From Nematostella vectensis (Eukaryota > Cnidaria > Anthozoa > Actiniaria > Edwardsiidae): a DNA stretch of 64,000 nucleotides. Positions 43,001 through 54,059 of this stretch are shown one piece after another; position 1 is the stretch's first letter; every line of letters starts with the position of its first letter. The notes beneath the pieces are model-generated. The model was not told the origin of the DNA, searched no databases, and was given only the letters and a program-made list of their open reading frames with translations. The position numbers were made by a program, and so were the translations under genes. The stretch spans positions 1,488,001 to 1,552,000 of the forward strand of contig NC_064040.1 of NCBI RefSeq assembly GCF_932526225.1. The letters run 5' to 3'.

Positions 43001-46000
43001 CCACCCACCCATAGAATCAAAGTTCAACCCACCCACCCACCCACCCATAGAATCAAAGTACAACCCACCCACCCATAGAATCAAAGTACAACCCACCCAC
43101 CCACTCATAGAATGAGAATACAACCCACCAACCCACCCATAGAATCAAAGTACAACCCACCCACCCATAGAATCAAAGTACAACCCACCCATAGAATCAT
43201 AATACAACCCACCCACCCATAGAATCAAAGCACAACCCACCCACCCACCCATAGAATAATAATACAACCCACCCATAAAATCAAAGTACAACCCACCCAC
43301 CCATAGAATCAAAGTACAACCCACCCACCCATAGAATCAAAGTACAACCCACCCACCCATAGAATCAAAGTACAACCCACCCACCCATAGAATCAAAGTA
43401 CAACCCACCCACCCATAGAATCATAATACAACCCACCCACCCATAGAATCAAAGTACAACCCACCCACCCATAGAATCAAAGTACAACCCACCCACCCAC
43501 CCGTAGAATAAAAGTACAACCCACCCATCCATCCATAGAATCAGAGTACAAAACCCACCCACCTACTGGAATGAGGTACAACCCACCCACACATAGTATC
43601 TAGGTTTAACCCAATCACCCACCCACCCATAGAATGAGGTACAACCCACCCACACAAAGGAGCTAGGTACAACCCACCCACCCATAGAATAAGATTACAA
43701 CCAGCCCACCCACCCATACAACGAGAGTACAACCCAACCATAGAATAAGAGTACAATCCACCCAACCACCCATAGAATGAGTACAACCCACCCACCCACC
43801 CACAGTATCTTGGTATAACCCACCCACCCATAGAATAAGATTACAACCCATCCACCTACCCACCAACCCATAGAATAAGAGTAATATATAGATTTAGGCA
43901 CTGCCTAAAAGCGGAGCCAGCATAAACACCTTTTGTGTTGACTGATCCAAGGTATTATTGGGGGATCTAGGATCCTGCTCTCTACTGAGATTTATTTATT
44001 GTACCAACCAAATGGATCCAGGCCTTATTCAATAATTTAAATTATGCAGTACATCAAAGTTAACAAACACAATTCCTGGTGTGAATATGGCTGTCAAAGT
44101 TGTCAAGAGTCTAATGGTAAATTCTTATGTCCCATCATAGAAGTTCCATTATGAATATCTTTTTTTACAAGCTTTGCCCTTGTGCAGAAAATGTCATGGA
44201 TGTAACAGCATTCCAAAGATTCAAAATAATATATTTAGACTGTTTAGATGCCATACTGTGATTTTTATGTATTGATTTAGTGGCGATTCTCTCCTTCATT
44301 GGACCGAATATTCAGAAAAATATCTGGAAACTAAAATCCAAAAATATATCTCCTTTCATGCATTACATATTGGTGCACCCCACTTTACCATATAGTGGCC
44401 TTGTTGTTGGTGGCCTACTCCCAAATGAATGCAATGAAGAAAAAACAGATTGAAAATGCTTCAAACCAAACCCTTTCATTGATCTATGTTTGGTGTAGAG
44501 AGGAATCAAAGAATATCAATTGACTAAAAAATATTCGACGGGAGAGGAGATATAAAGTGAATTGACTCAACTTGAAAGGTTTGGTGAAAAAAATATAACA
44601 GTAATGAAAATAATTTGATTGAGCATTTCTTGACATTTCCCCTTTCCCAATATCTTAACCCTTTCACCACCACAGGCCTCTAAAGAGGCCATGTCTTTGC
44701 TATCCAAGCTATGTGAACAGAATTCTATTATTGAAAAAGAACAAGGTTGTTGCTAGTGTTATAAAGTTTAAGTATCTTGCCCTAAAAAACCCTTCCCCTT
44801 ACTAAAAGTTCCATTAATGCACATTTGTAAAGCTACATTCTGGCAAGCTTTGTTCTTGCGAAGAACAATGGACGAAACAGGATTTCAAAGATGGAATATA
44901 GTGTCAGACACAATTTTAGATAAGATGCAATGCTGAAGATTTAATGTACCATTTTAAGTAGTGATTTTCCATCCCCATGGGAATTAATATCTACAAATAT
45001 ACATCCAGTAATGCATTATATTTTGGTGTTTTGAGAAACCTTGGATCTAACTATTCCAATGAAATAAATCTAAACATCTAAAATAAATGTAATGGGCAAG
45101 AGACTTGGAAAGAAAATCCTAAAAAGAAAATATAAGGGAAAATATTAAATGAAAATTTCTAATTTAAAAATCAAATCTGTTCATTAATTTATTTTTGGTG
45201 TAGAGGGTAAATAGCAAAGAGCATCAATTGCATAAAAATAGTCAACAGGGAGAAGAAAAAGAAAGAAATATGACTCTTCCTTAAATGTTTGAAAAGAAAA
45301 TATAATAACAATAATGTGATAATTATATTCAGTACTTTTCTAAAATATCCCCTTTCCCATTATCTTTAGGTTGATAGCAAACTGTTTTCTTTACAGATTT
45401 ATTATTTAAAAAGCAAAAGTTTGTTTTTAGTATTATATTATATAAGTATCTTGTTCTAAAAAAACCTATGAGTGTGTACTGCTGAATCACATAGTAATGA
45501 ACTAGTCATTTGCGCCCCCTCCCTTATGGTCCCGCAGAAGTCAGGGGTTAATGTGGGGTTTTAGACCACGTTTTAACCAGAATATGTCAAGAGGGGTGGT
45601 GGTATTGACTGTTTTTGACTCTTAACTTGGAAACAGGCTTTTATTAAAGTTTAATCCCCCACCCTTCCCTGGGACCATGGGTGGGGGGTATCAAATGACT
45701 AGTGAATAAGAACATCCTACTGTGCTCTTCAAGACATGATTTTTAATTCTCATGTCTTCCAGTCTTTAGCATTCATCTTGGCCCTCAGGTAGTTCCTGGT
45801 TCATAAAAGAGTGAAAACAATTATTTATTATAATTTTTTTCAAAACAATCTTTTTATCAAGCCATTTATAATCTAACTAATTTTCCACAACTATTTGAAA
45901 AAAAATAAACACATGAGATGCAAGATGCAGACAATAACAACAATACATATTGAAAATAGGTTTTTTTTATCCTCAGTAAGGAAAATTTCTCTTGTAAGTT

Positions 46001-49000
46001 GAAAAAGCTGCTGTATCTTCTAAGGATATGTATCTTCTTAGGACTAAGAGCACAGGATATAAAGACAAGAACGGTCTTCTTTAGCAGTATTTGACAAATG
46101 CAACACGATATTGGTTAGCCTTTATGAAATATCTCAACACAATCAATCTGCCCTGAAGAAGTCTTATTAAAGACAAATTCCAGTTTTTGTTGTATTGTAT
46201 TTTATTCAACACAATCAAGAATATAGATAAAACGAAGAATGTCAAAACAAAACCTGTTATGCTCAAATAATTTGATTACTAAGTTAAGTACTCGCATTCT
46301 CAAAGCATACAAAAAGGACAACAAAAAGCCTAATAACTGTCATATCCTCAATAGACAATACAAATCGTCGTCCAAAACTCACCTTGCATTGTTTTTTTTG
46401 GTCGCTTTCTTGTGGTTCTGTTCGCTTTTTAATGTGAACTTTTACTTGCTTAAATTTACTAGCTAAAACCAGATAAATCTTGGCGTGAATGAATGTTAGT
46501 AGATCTCCTCTAGTTGACTTTATCCTTAAGTCACAAAATTTGAGGCAAAATAAATAATCATCGCATAATCGACAAGAACTTTTTACTTTGCTCTGTGCTT
46601 GTATTTAGTCGCCATTTCGGGGCCGAGTGGAGCCTGGGAGTCGCGCGGCTGACTGACTTGCTGGCTGGCTGGCGAGTGACACCCCAGGGTATCCGCGCGA
46701 TGACCACAAAAACCAAGTCGCATACCTATACCATATTTCTATGCCTATGGGGCTACGCGCGCGGCCTGCGGCCGCGCTTGGCTCCGCTACAACTTACCCA
46801 CCCATAGAATCAGAGTACAAAACCCACTCACCCACCCATAGAATCAGAGTACAAAACCCACTCACCCACCCATAGAATCAGAGTACAAAACCCACTCACC
46901 CACCCATAGAATCAGAGTACAAAACCCACTCACCCACCCATAGAATCAGAGTACAAAACCCACTCACCCACCCATAAAATCAGAGTACAAAACCCACTCA
47001 CCCATAGAATGAGAGCTGCCAGCACTCTTTCAAGAAAAGTTTATATGCTCTTTGCAGGTCTGTGGTGTTGCAAATCTCCTTGTAGCTGTCAACCAATTGT
47101 TGCTCCACCAGGTTGCGGGGTTGCCTCCCTCTGAATGTCCAGTGCTGCTTGCAAGTCAGCGTAGCAGGCAGGTATTCACCAAGCTTTCCCCTGAGACCAA
47201 AAATATCTGGTTATAACATCCATACCCAAAAAGCTACCAGTAAAAATGTTGAAATTCATTATATTTCACAATTTGACATTATGATATACAATTAGTATAT
47301 AATTAGTTATTACACAATCATTTTAATTACTTTTGCTCACTGGTATAGTCATTCTGACTATGCCATTATCAATAAAACATGTGTAAAATTAAATTTATTT
47401 TAATACTTACTTGAAAAACCCAACATGGTGGTCCTTCTCAATGAACTTGCCGTGTTCTATGAGAGCCACTATTCCACCAAGCTTCAAGGCTCTTTCATTA
47501 TCTACTGGGTATCTCCCAGTAAGAACATTAAATTTGGCCTGAAACCAAATAATGATATAACCAACTGAGCCAGGGGTTTATAGGGAACAAGCAATGATAG
47601 TGCATGTATGTTGCAAATAAGCTTACCTCTTCAAAAAGTCGACGTATCATGTTTTCATCTGTGATCTGCAATCATAAAATGGGTTATTCGTTCGGTTCAA
47701 GTCTATTTATTCCTAGTTTTATTTTATCTAATGCCTGTCCCACCTTCTTTTCCTCTGCAAGAGGAAAGAACGAGTTCCTCTTGTAGCATAATATGGGCTC
47801 ATCTGAAAAGAGATATAGACAGCAATAATTGTATTCTGATAATATAGAGGAAAGAACAAGTTTCTCATGTACCATAATATGGGCTCATCTGAATAGAGAT
47901 ATAGACAGCAATAATTGTATTTGATAATGCTAGAAATAAATCAATAATCATAATAGAGATTGACGAGAGATTAATAGCAAGAGATTGATAGCAAGTATAA
48001 TAACAATCTGATAATACTTGAAACAAGAGATTGATAGCAAGTATAAAACCAATCTGATAATACTTGAAACAAATCAATTACAATAAAAATAGAAATTGGT
48101 AGCAATTATTATAATTTGATAATGCTAGAAATAAATCAATAATGAAAAATGGCTCATTTCTGCACCTTTTTCAACTGCCTCAATATTTGCATTGGTGAAC
48201 TTCTTTAAGAGTTCTGGCCAGACTTTGCGCAGCTTGTAGGGAACATGATGGTCTTTGAGCTGTAGCTCTTAAACCATAAGACAAAGACACAATATATATA
48301 TAGCCCTACATTGAACAGTAGCACATAACCACATAAGATATGTACATTATATATAGCCCTACATTGAAAAGTAACACATAACTACATTAAAGATATGTAC
48401 AATATATATAGCCCTACATTGAAGAGTAACACAAAACCACATTAAAGATATGTACAATATATATAGCCCTTCATTTAACAGTAACACATAACCACATTAA
48501 AGATATGTACAATATATATAGCCCTTCGTTGAACAGTGACACATAACCACATTAAAGATATGTACAATATATATATATCCCTACATTTAACCATAACACA
48601 TAACCACATTAAAGATATGCACAATATATATAGCCCTTCATTGAACAGTAACACAACCACATTAAAGATATAAACAATATATATAGCCCTTCATTGAACA
48701 GTAACACAAAACCACATTAAAGATATGCACAATATATAAAGCCCTACATTGAAGAGTAACACATAACCACATTAAAGATATGTACAATATATATAGCCCT
48801 ACATTGAAGAGTAACACAAAACCACATTAAAGATATGTACAATATATATAGCCCTTTATTGAACAGTAACACATAACCACATTGAAATTACATCACCACA
48901 ATTCAAACGCTGTCAAACACGGCTTCAGTAAAAACAACAGATCATTCACAGTGTTTTATTGTTGTTGCAATTCATCTTGCTGGGGATACAGCATAATATA

Positions 49001-49679
49001 ATTGAGTTGGAAATGCACATTCAGATTACTCCATGGAAAGTGCAAGTGCCTGTGAATGTATTCTATTCAAGTTTGTGCTGACAAAGAGAGTAACTCAAAA
49101 TGATTCTGTCTCACTAGTGTCCTGCGAACTCACGAAAATGCAAATATGATAGTAGTTTATCCAAAGAATAAACAGGTTTGCTTGTATGGCACCAATCCAC
49201 TAGAAGTTATAATAGTTCTTATTACTGTGATTCATGGAGGGCCTCAAAGTATGCAAATCCATTAAAACTGTGTACACCTGTGGTTCCACTGCAGTAACAT
49301 TGAACAGCTGGCAACTTAAAAAGTTATGGGGGGTTTTATTTGTCATATACAGGGAACACAGCGAACAGAACATTCAAAGTAATGGGATCTGTGTTATATA
49401 CAGAAAGCCACAGTCAAAAGACAGTGTAAAAGAAAACACATCAAGAAAGGATCTCTCCAGGCCAACAGAACTTACGAAGTAATGGGGACATGAGCCAGAT
49501 ACTAAACACCTTGGTAGCTTCAGGCGGGAAAGACAGATTCTCCATCATAATCCTGTTAATGGCACCAGCAGTGGCTAATTTTCCATCTTCAAGGTTGAGA
49601 AGACGGCCAGACTTCTCCACAAGAAAGACACACACTGTCAATGCTGCAGCAAAAACAAGTGCTTATAAGACAAATAGTG

Positions 49680-49722
<43 letters not shown>

Positions 49723-50060
49723 AAGACAGACAGACAATAGAATAGAAACATCACACAAAAACATCAAAATGGTTAAAATAAATTTTTTTTTATAATTGAG
49801 TGCTTATCACCTGGTGTAGACTGCATTCTTCTTATCAACTCTGGATGGCTGTGGCTAGCAGCCTTTTGTTTGGGCTTTTTAACAACTGCCCTCTTGTCCT
49901 CTGGGTAGGAATGCATTCTCTTGAAGTCTGAGCTCTTTGTTGGGTCATCTTTTCTCTCTTTCTTTGGTGCAGGAGAAGTGACATCATCCTGGTCATCCTC
50001 AGCAGTTTGGTTTAATGGCTGGAGTTCTACATCCTCTGCTTTGTCACTCGCAACAGCCAT
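37081..50060 (-). CDS. FRMD8: FRMD8-like FERM-domain protein, ten coding exons
   Basis: Exons (high to low): 50060-49811, 49634-49476, 48267-48166, 47802-47744, 47665-47627, 47538-47411, 47190-47002, 40283-40154, 38416-38205 and 37312-37081. All borders are GT-AG, phases agree, total 1500 nt (499 aa plus stop). FERM F1: VCVFLVEKSGRLLNL to VFSIWLMSPLL; link LKDHHVPYKLRKVWPELLKK; F2: DENMIRRLFEEAKFNVLTGRY to LKECWQLSFYG; F3: FFMGQTERPYS, VRVGINRDMIHIIDD, SLSFDELSWDYTPAEE, FWLEFDS, LQIFSKQA. Human FRMD8 (464 aa) has the same block order. In mammals FRMD8 binds iRhoms and stabilises ADAM17 at the membrane; the same role here is inference. The N-terminal 75 residues are charged and species-specific. 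The last exon (SRRKRTNVSFSNPFRR) is the least certain. Confidence 0.87.
37388..37635. repeat. 40-bp repeat in FRMD8 intron 9, about 6 units
   Basis: Units contain ATCATGGAGCATCTGCACAC and TAGCCAAATACAGTAGCAC. Confidence 0.93.
37675..38045. repeat. 52-bp repeat in FRMD8 intron 9, about 7 units
   Basis: Units contain TATGGGACCACCACCTAGAC and GAGAACAAGATAATATTTAT, with a spacing of 52 bp. Confidence 0.93.
38425..40125. repeat. 28-bp minisatellite filling FRMD8 intron 8, about 60 units
   Basis: The unit is TAGGGGTATTAGCACACAAC plus TGATAACA. Blocks with TAGGGTCATTAG and TAGGGTCTTTAG variants recur (38790-38870 and 39165-39240), showing higher-order duplication. It occupies almost the whole intron between exons 9 and 8. 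Confidence 0.96.
40318..43885. repeat. 28-bp minisatellite with a nested (ACCC)n tract, FRMD8 intron 7
   Basis: The unit is ATAGAATCAAAGTACAACCC plus a variable run of ACCC, giving 24-, 28-, 32-, 36- and 40-bp lengths. The array spans about 3.5 kb next to exon 8. Related 34-bp units sit at 46797-47001 beside exon 7. Confidence 0.96.
43886..46796. other. Non-repetitive core of FRMD8 intron 7
   Basis: No gene recognised. It contains a diverged tandem duplication of roughly 700 bp (about 44,080-44,680 versus 44,780-45,370; shared motifs AGTTCCATTA, CAAGCTTTG, TTTGGTGTAGAG and TCCCCTTTCCCA) and a small MITE. The GC-rich end at 46,590-46,795 looks foreign to the rest. Confidence 0.5.
45496..45706. 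mobile_element. MITE-like element in FRMD8 intron 7
   Basis: The ends are CTAGTCATTTG and CAAATGACTAG. CCCTTATGGTCCC near the left end mirrors GGGACCATGGG near the right. TGAA flanks both sides. No coding capacity. Confidence 0.6.
46797..47001. repeat. 34-bp repeat at the exon 7 splice donor of FRMD8
   Basis: About six units of TCAGAGTACAAAACCCACTC plus ACCCACCCATAGAA. On the gene strand each unit reads TTCTATGG followed by GTGGGTGAGTGGG, repeating the last bases of exon 7 and its donor. Confidence 0.93.
47836..47925. repeat. Partial duplicate of FRMD8 exon 4
   Basis: Downstream (plus-strand right) of exon 4, about 85 bp repeat its second half and acceptor region, with substitutions such as TACCATAATATGGGCTCATC. 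It would be a decoy exon in intron 3. Confidence 0.75.
48290..48890. repeat. About 55-bp repeat in FRMD8 intron 2, about 11 units
   Basis: Units contain TATATATAGCCCTACATTGA and CCACATTAAAGATATG. Confidence 0.93.
49679..49735. repeat. (GACA)n microsatellite in FRMD8 intron 1
   Basis: About 13 GACA units with one interruption (GAAAGACA). Confidence 0.95.
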
Positions 50061-51710
50061 ACTTAATTTGTATGCCTCTAAAATGCAATGACCAGCACAC
50101 TTTCAATTTCTCAAAGGACCCACTTTCAAGTGTGTGCATTGTTCTCATTGTACAGTGCAAAGTATTTGTGAGTGCAAGATTGGTGGCTAAGGTAAAAATG
50201 AGTTACTTTAACATACAACAAGTTATGAAATACTGTGGACTTTTCAGCCAAATATAACCTATATTTTCTGTGCAAAGAGACTTCAGCCCAGGTTTCACAT
50301 TTTAGCAAAATTCATAAACTTCTCCAACCTTTGTCAAAGTTATAACTGCCAACAACAGAAATGCATTTTTATAGGAAACTTGGTCATGGTTGCACTTTGA
50401 TTTCTCGGTTTGAAAATCGTGGCCTTTAATGTTTTGGCCAGTTAGCAATTTTTTTACGGTTGTCAAAATAAGGGTCACACTAGAAATTGAATTCCATTGA
50501 CAGATTGTGTTGGATTAAGACATCTATTTTTGCAAAACTTTGCCTAAAGCAAATCAAACCTTAGAAAATTTGAGGCTAGTTGTAAATTTTATAAGTATGT
50601 TCAAGTGTGTATATCTGCAACATAACATAACATTGATATACAGTATGACATGAAAAGACCTCTCTTATGTCATTATGTCTTTTCTCTAGAAAAGACATAC
50701 TGTACTAACAGTTATTTCATTATATCACAAGTCTGCACCACACTTTATAGCATTCTATTGTTCACGCATGAAAACCCCAATCCCATGGTCCTGGGACAGG
50801 AAGGGGGTTTGTCCCCACCCACTCCCCCCCCACCCCCACCCTGGTAACAAGTCTACATAAAAGTAAAAAAACTTTTAACTCCACCACCCCCTTGTGGCAT
50901 ATTCTTGTTCAAAAGTGCTCTAAACCCCACTCCTACCCAGAGCCATAATGGTGGCGGTTTCAAATGACTTGTGCATCTACTCAAATGTTGTTGTTGTAGA
51001 AAAGAAATATGTATAATCCATTTTGAATCTGTCCTCAAATAATCCATAGATGAGGTCAGCATGCGAACAACACCTTTGCAGCTCAAGTCAGTCTTGCACG
51101 TTTTTGTTCATGGCACGCTGTGCTGTCATGTGTTATTAGAGGCAGGATCACGACATTCATTGGTTAAATAACTAAACATGGGGACTGTTTTCCCCTTTGT
51201 TTTTAAACGCATCATGAAATATAGGTTACAAAATATCTAAAAAAGGAAAGGCACGTCAAGATATCTTTCTACAAGAATAAGAGGATATTTTTAAATTAGA
51301 ACACTTGGATGTTCCAATACGTTTGGGCTGGTTTCCTTGTTGATTGGAACATAAGTATAATGGAACTATTGAATATGTTGGAATGCATTTTCCAATTCAA
51401 TCTCAAAGATAATTTGATGCACTTTATCAATTATGGAAATCTTTCAAACCTTCTCGAGCAGTCTGTCGAATCAAGGAAACACAACCTTTTAAAAATTACA
51501 AAGTCAGGTACTTATACAGAATCAACACTCTTAACTTAAAGACTGGTGTTCAGTAGTGTTTAAATCGAATATAATGTCTCCCAAGTAAAGCAAAAAAAAA
51601 AAAAAACAGCAAATCTCATCAACTTACCTCAGTCCACTGAGCACGGGAGCAACCTTGACGCTTCTTCTTTACTTATAGTCTCTGGCAAACCGGAATTCAG
51701 TTGTTTATAG
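50061..51710 (-). other. FRMD8-like 5' UTR exon and first intron
   Basis: The coding exon is preceded by an acceptor TTTTAG ending at 50078. A matching donor CTGAG/GTAAGT lies at 51628, so a non-coding exon extends from 51628 upward to perhaps 51700. The intron between contains a MITE-like relative of the 45.5-kb element around 50770-50975. Confidence 0.5.
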
Positions 51711-52770
51711 CAGGGTTCCGCTTTGGAAGAACTCGCTTAAATGGGAAACTGCGCCTTTTCGATGACGACGAAAAAGGCGCGACTGCCTGTTTGGAGTTCT
51801 ACTTTCATTTAGTTTACTGGGCAATCTACATCCTAGATTCCACAAGCAGATACAGGTAGAGCTTGTGACAACGGCTTAGACGTTATTTATCACTAGAATC
51901 TGGATAAACAGACAATTTGATTCAGCTTCTTCGATCGAATTTTGCACATTCGTATTTTGGTTGGACTTCCCAGAATGCAGTTGTTCAACCTGGGAGGGCC
52001 TCGCGTGACTGGTAAAGCGTGACGTAGTGTGACGTAACTAAAATGGAAGTTTTAACTTCCTTTTAAAAAAAAGTGGATAGAGTGAGTTTTTCTTCTATAA
52101 TTTACTGCAATATTTATTTTATCGAAAGATTGTGCTTGTAAGAACCGTTTTGAATTGATTGTTTACACAGGAAACTAACCCCTACGGTTTGAATAAAGTT
52201 AGAGTTGTTTTTAAACTTCGCGTTGTTGTTGATTTAGTAAGTGTGTACGCTTGTATAACATTTTTTCACTTTTTCGGCGCTCGATGCTTTATGGCGCTTT
52301 CCATTGCTTACCGGTCTGACGGCCGTCTCGTCTGTCCGTGTCACGACATACCTAGTAAAAAGAGACAAGGAATGAAACTCTCGCTAGAGTTTCTGGCGCT
52401 GCTAGCGACCACAGGTAGCCCAAGCTCTTTATTTGTACATAAGGATATTAACGGTAAACATAGCGCGAAAAACAAAATTAGTGAAAAATAAAAATAAAAC
52501 TTGTTGAAAAGACGTGTGTAGTCTATTGTTCTGTGCAAGTTTACTTTTTGCGTGTTCTTTGGCCTTATTAAAGCGCCTTTATCAAGATTCAAGATTCACG
52601 ATTTGAACTCTACCTTCGTTCTGGTTCTAATTCCCTAATGAACAAAGAATGAACACATCCAAGATAATGAGAGTACATAGTAATGTCCTTATGCCTTTTT
52701 TTCTTTTCGATGTCATGACACACCAAAAACAGTATAATTAATTATTAATATTATAAAAAAAATAAAGAAA
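51711..52770. other. Intergenic without a recognised gene
   Basis: A 110-codon plus-strand frame at 52159-52491 has no recognised domain or splice context; I do not call it a gene. Confidence 0.35.
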
Positions 52771-52774
52771 AAAA

Positions 52775-52860
52775 TTTGCGCTATCAGTGGGAATCGAACC
52801 CGAGTCGCTGCGTTCGTAGTCAAGTGCTGAAGCGACTTGTAACTAAAATTACTTTTAATA
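52775..52860 (-). mobile_element. tRNA-derived SINE fragment, copy 1
   Basis: On the minus strand a B-box-like GGGTTCGATTCCCACT lies near GACTACGAACGCAG, followed by a T-rich end (GCGCAAATTTTTT). It resembles the head of a tRNA-derived SINE. Confidence 0.5.
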
Positions 52861-52919
52861 CTATTGGTATCGTAAACTATCTCAAGCAAAGTCACTATCT
52901 GACTGAATGTTGCAAACGG

Positions 52920-53050
52920 GAAAAACAATTAGGGTTACATTCGGGAAATTTTTCCCGAGTGTAACCTCCAAAAGGTTACAATCGAGAAATTTTTTCCGAG
53001 TGTAACTTCCAAAAGGCTAAAATCGGGAAAAGAAAAGGTTAAACTCGGAA
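52920..53050. repeat. Palindromic tandem repeat around GTTACA-TCGGGAAA
   Basis: GGTTACATTCGGGAAA is followed by TTTCCCGAGTGTAACC. The about 47-bp palindromic unit recurs about three times with decay. Confidence 0.75.
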
Positions 53051-53107
53051 AAAAGAGGTCTTTATATCTATCGCGCGCTATGCTCTGCGTTTATAAAAAA
53101 ATTAAAG

Positions 53108-53205
53108 AGAAAAAATTGCGCTACCAGTGTGAATCGAACCCGAGTAGCTGCGGTAGGAGTCAAGTGTCCGCAACACTACACTAACGTGGGATTGCTGAAG
53201 CGAAC
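53108..53205 (-). mobile_element. tRNA-derived SINE fragment, copy 2
   Basis: It shares GGGTTCGATTC, a GACTCCTACCGCAG block and the GCGCAATTTTTT tail with copy 1, and additionally keeps an A-box-like TAGTGTAGTGTTGCGGACA. It is a longer member of the same family 340 bp away, in the same orientation. Confidence 0.55.
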
Positions 53206-54055
53206 TGTGACAAAAATTACATTTTAATACTAGAGGTCTCTCAAGATCTGTTAAGGGTTCACCCTGTCGTTAACTAACATCTAGGCTCAGACCGCCTTTC
53301 TATCGCCTTTCCGTTGGTTGACTTGATAGAATACTAGAACTTGGAACTGTGGAACATTGCGGCTGCTGCTGGAGTTGGGGATAGATTTTGATGCTCTATT
53401 AGCACTGTTGCGCGGATGTAGGGTGAGGAGACAAGCTTCTTCAACAATGCCCCCTTTCTTACCCGTATTCATGGAAGGTGGTATCACAACCAAAAAGCTC
53501 ATGGATAAAAAGCAAATAATAAAATGAGAAATATAAATAACATTAAAACTTTTACTTAGCAGCTCATTTATTCCCCACATCTTCGTGTAGATTTGGTTTT
53601 TAGGCTCAGGTAGATGTCATGGGCTTCCATGCGGAATTATCGTCACCAACAGGAACGGTGATGCTAATTGTGTGGACGATTTTACCGCAGCTTTCCACAT
53701 AAGCAATCATCTATTTGATTCTCCATCAGCTTCCGTGTCCATTGTGCCACAACCGCTTTCCCTCTGGTACTTGCTCAACATTTAAATAAAATTCTGCCAC
53801 ACTCATCATAGAGTCTAACAATGCTGGAGGAAAACTTTAGAGCTCCAGTGAGAAATGTTGTTAACAGGTTAAAGTACTTCTGGGGATAAGCTAGAATTGA
53901 GGGCTGAAACGATAGCTGTAACATGTACGACGTCATTGTCATTGTCGGGGTGTTTGCGTGCTCCGATTTTTTTTAGACTTTTGGTATGTTATAAAGGGAG
54001 ACTCATTAATACAAAAACGTTGAAAAATCTTGTGTTGCAATTAGTCCGATCTTAA
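53206..54055. other. Intergenic without a recognised gene
   Basis: Open frames here are short and unfamiliar. Nothing else is visible. Confidence 0.35.
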
Positions 54056-54059
54056 ACCG

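Noticed and set aside
41904..43901. Trp/Gly/Leu-rich minus-strand frames
   Set aside because: They are translations of the 28-bp intronic minisatellite of the FRMD8-like gene.
52159..52491. 110-codon plus-strand frame
   Set aside because: No domain, no homologue known to me and no splice signals; compatible with chance.
52775..53205. Functional tRNA genes
   Set aside because: B-box-like motifs are present, but the A box and cloverleaf are incomplete and both copies end in the same T-rich tail, which fits SINE fragments better.
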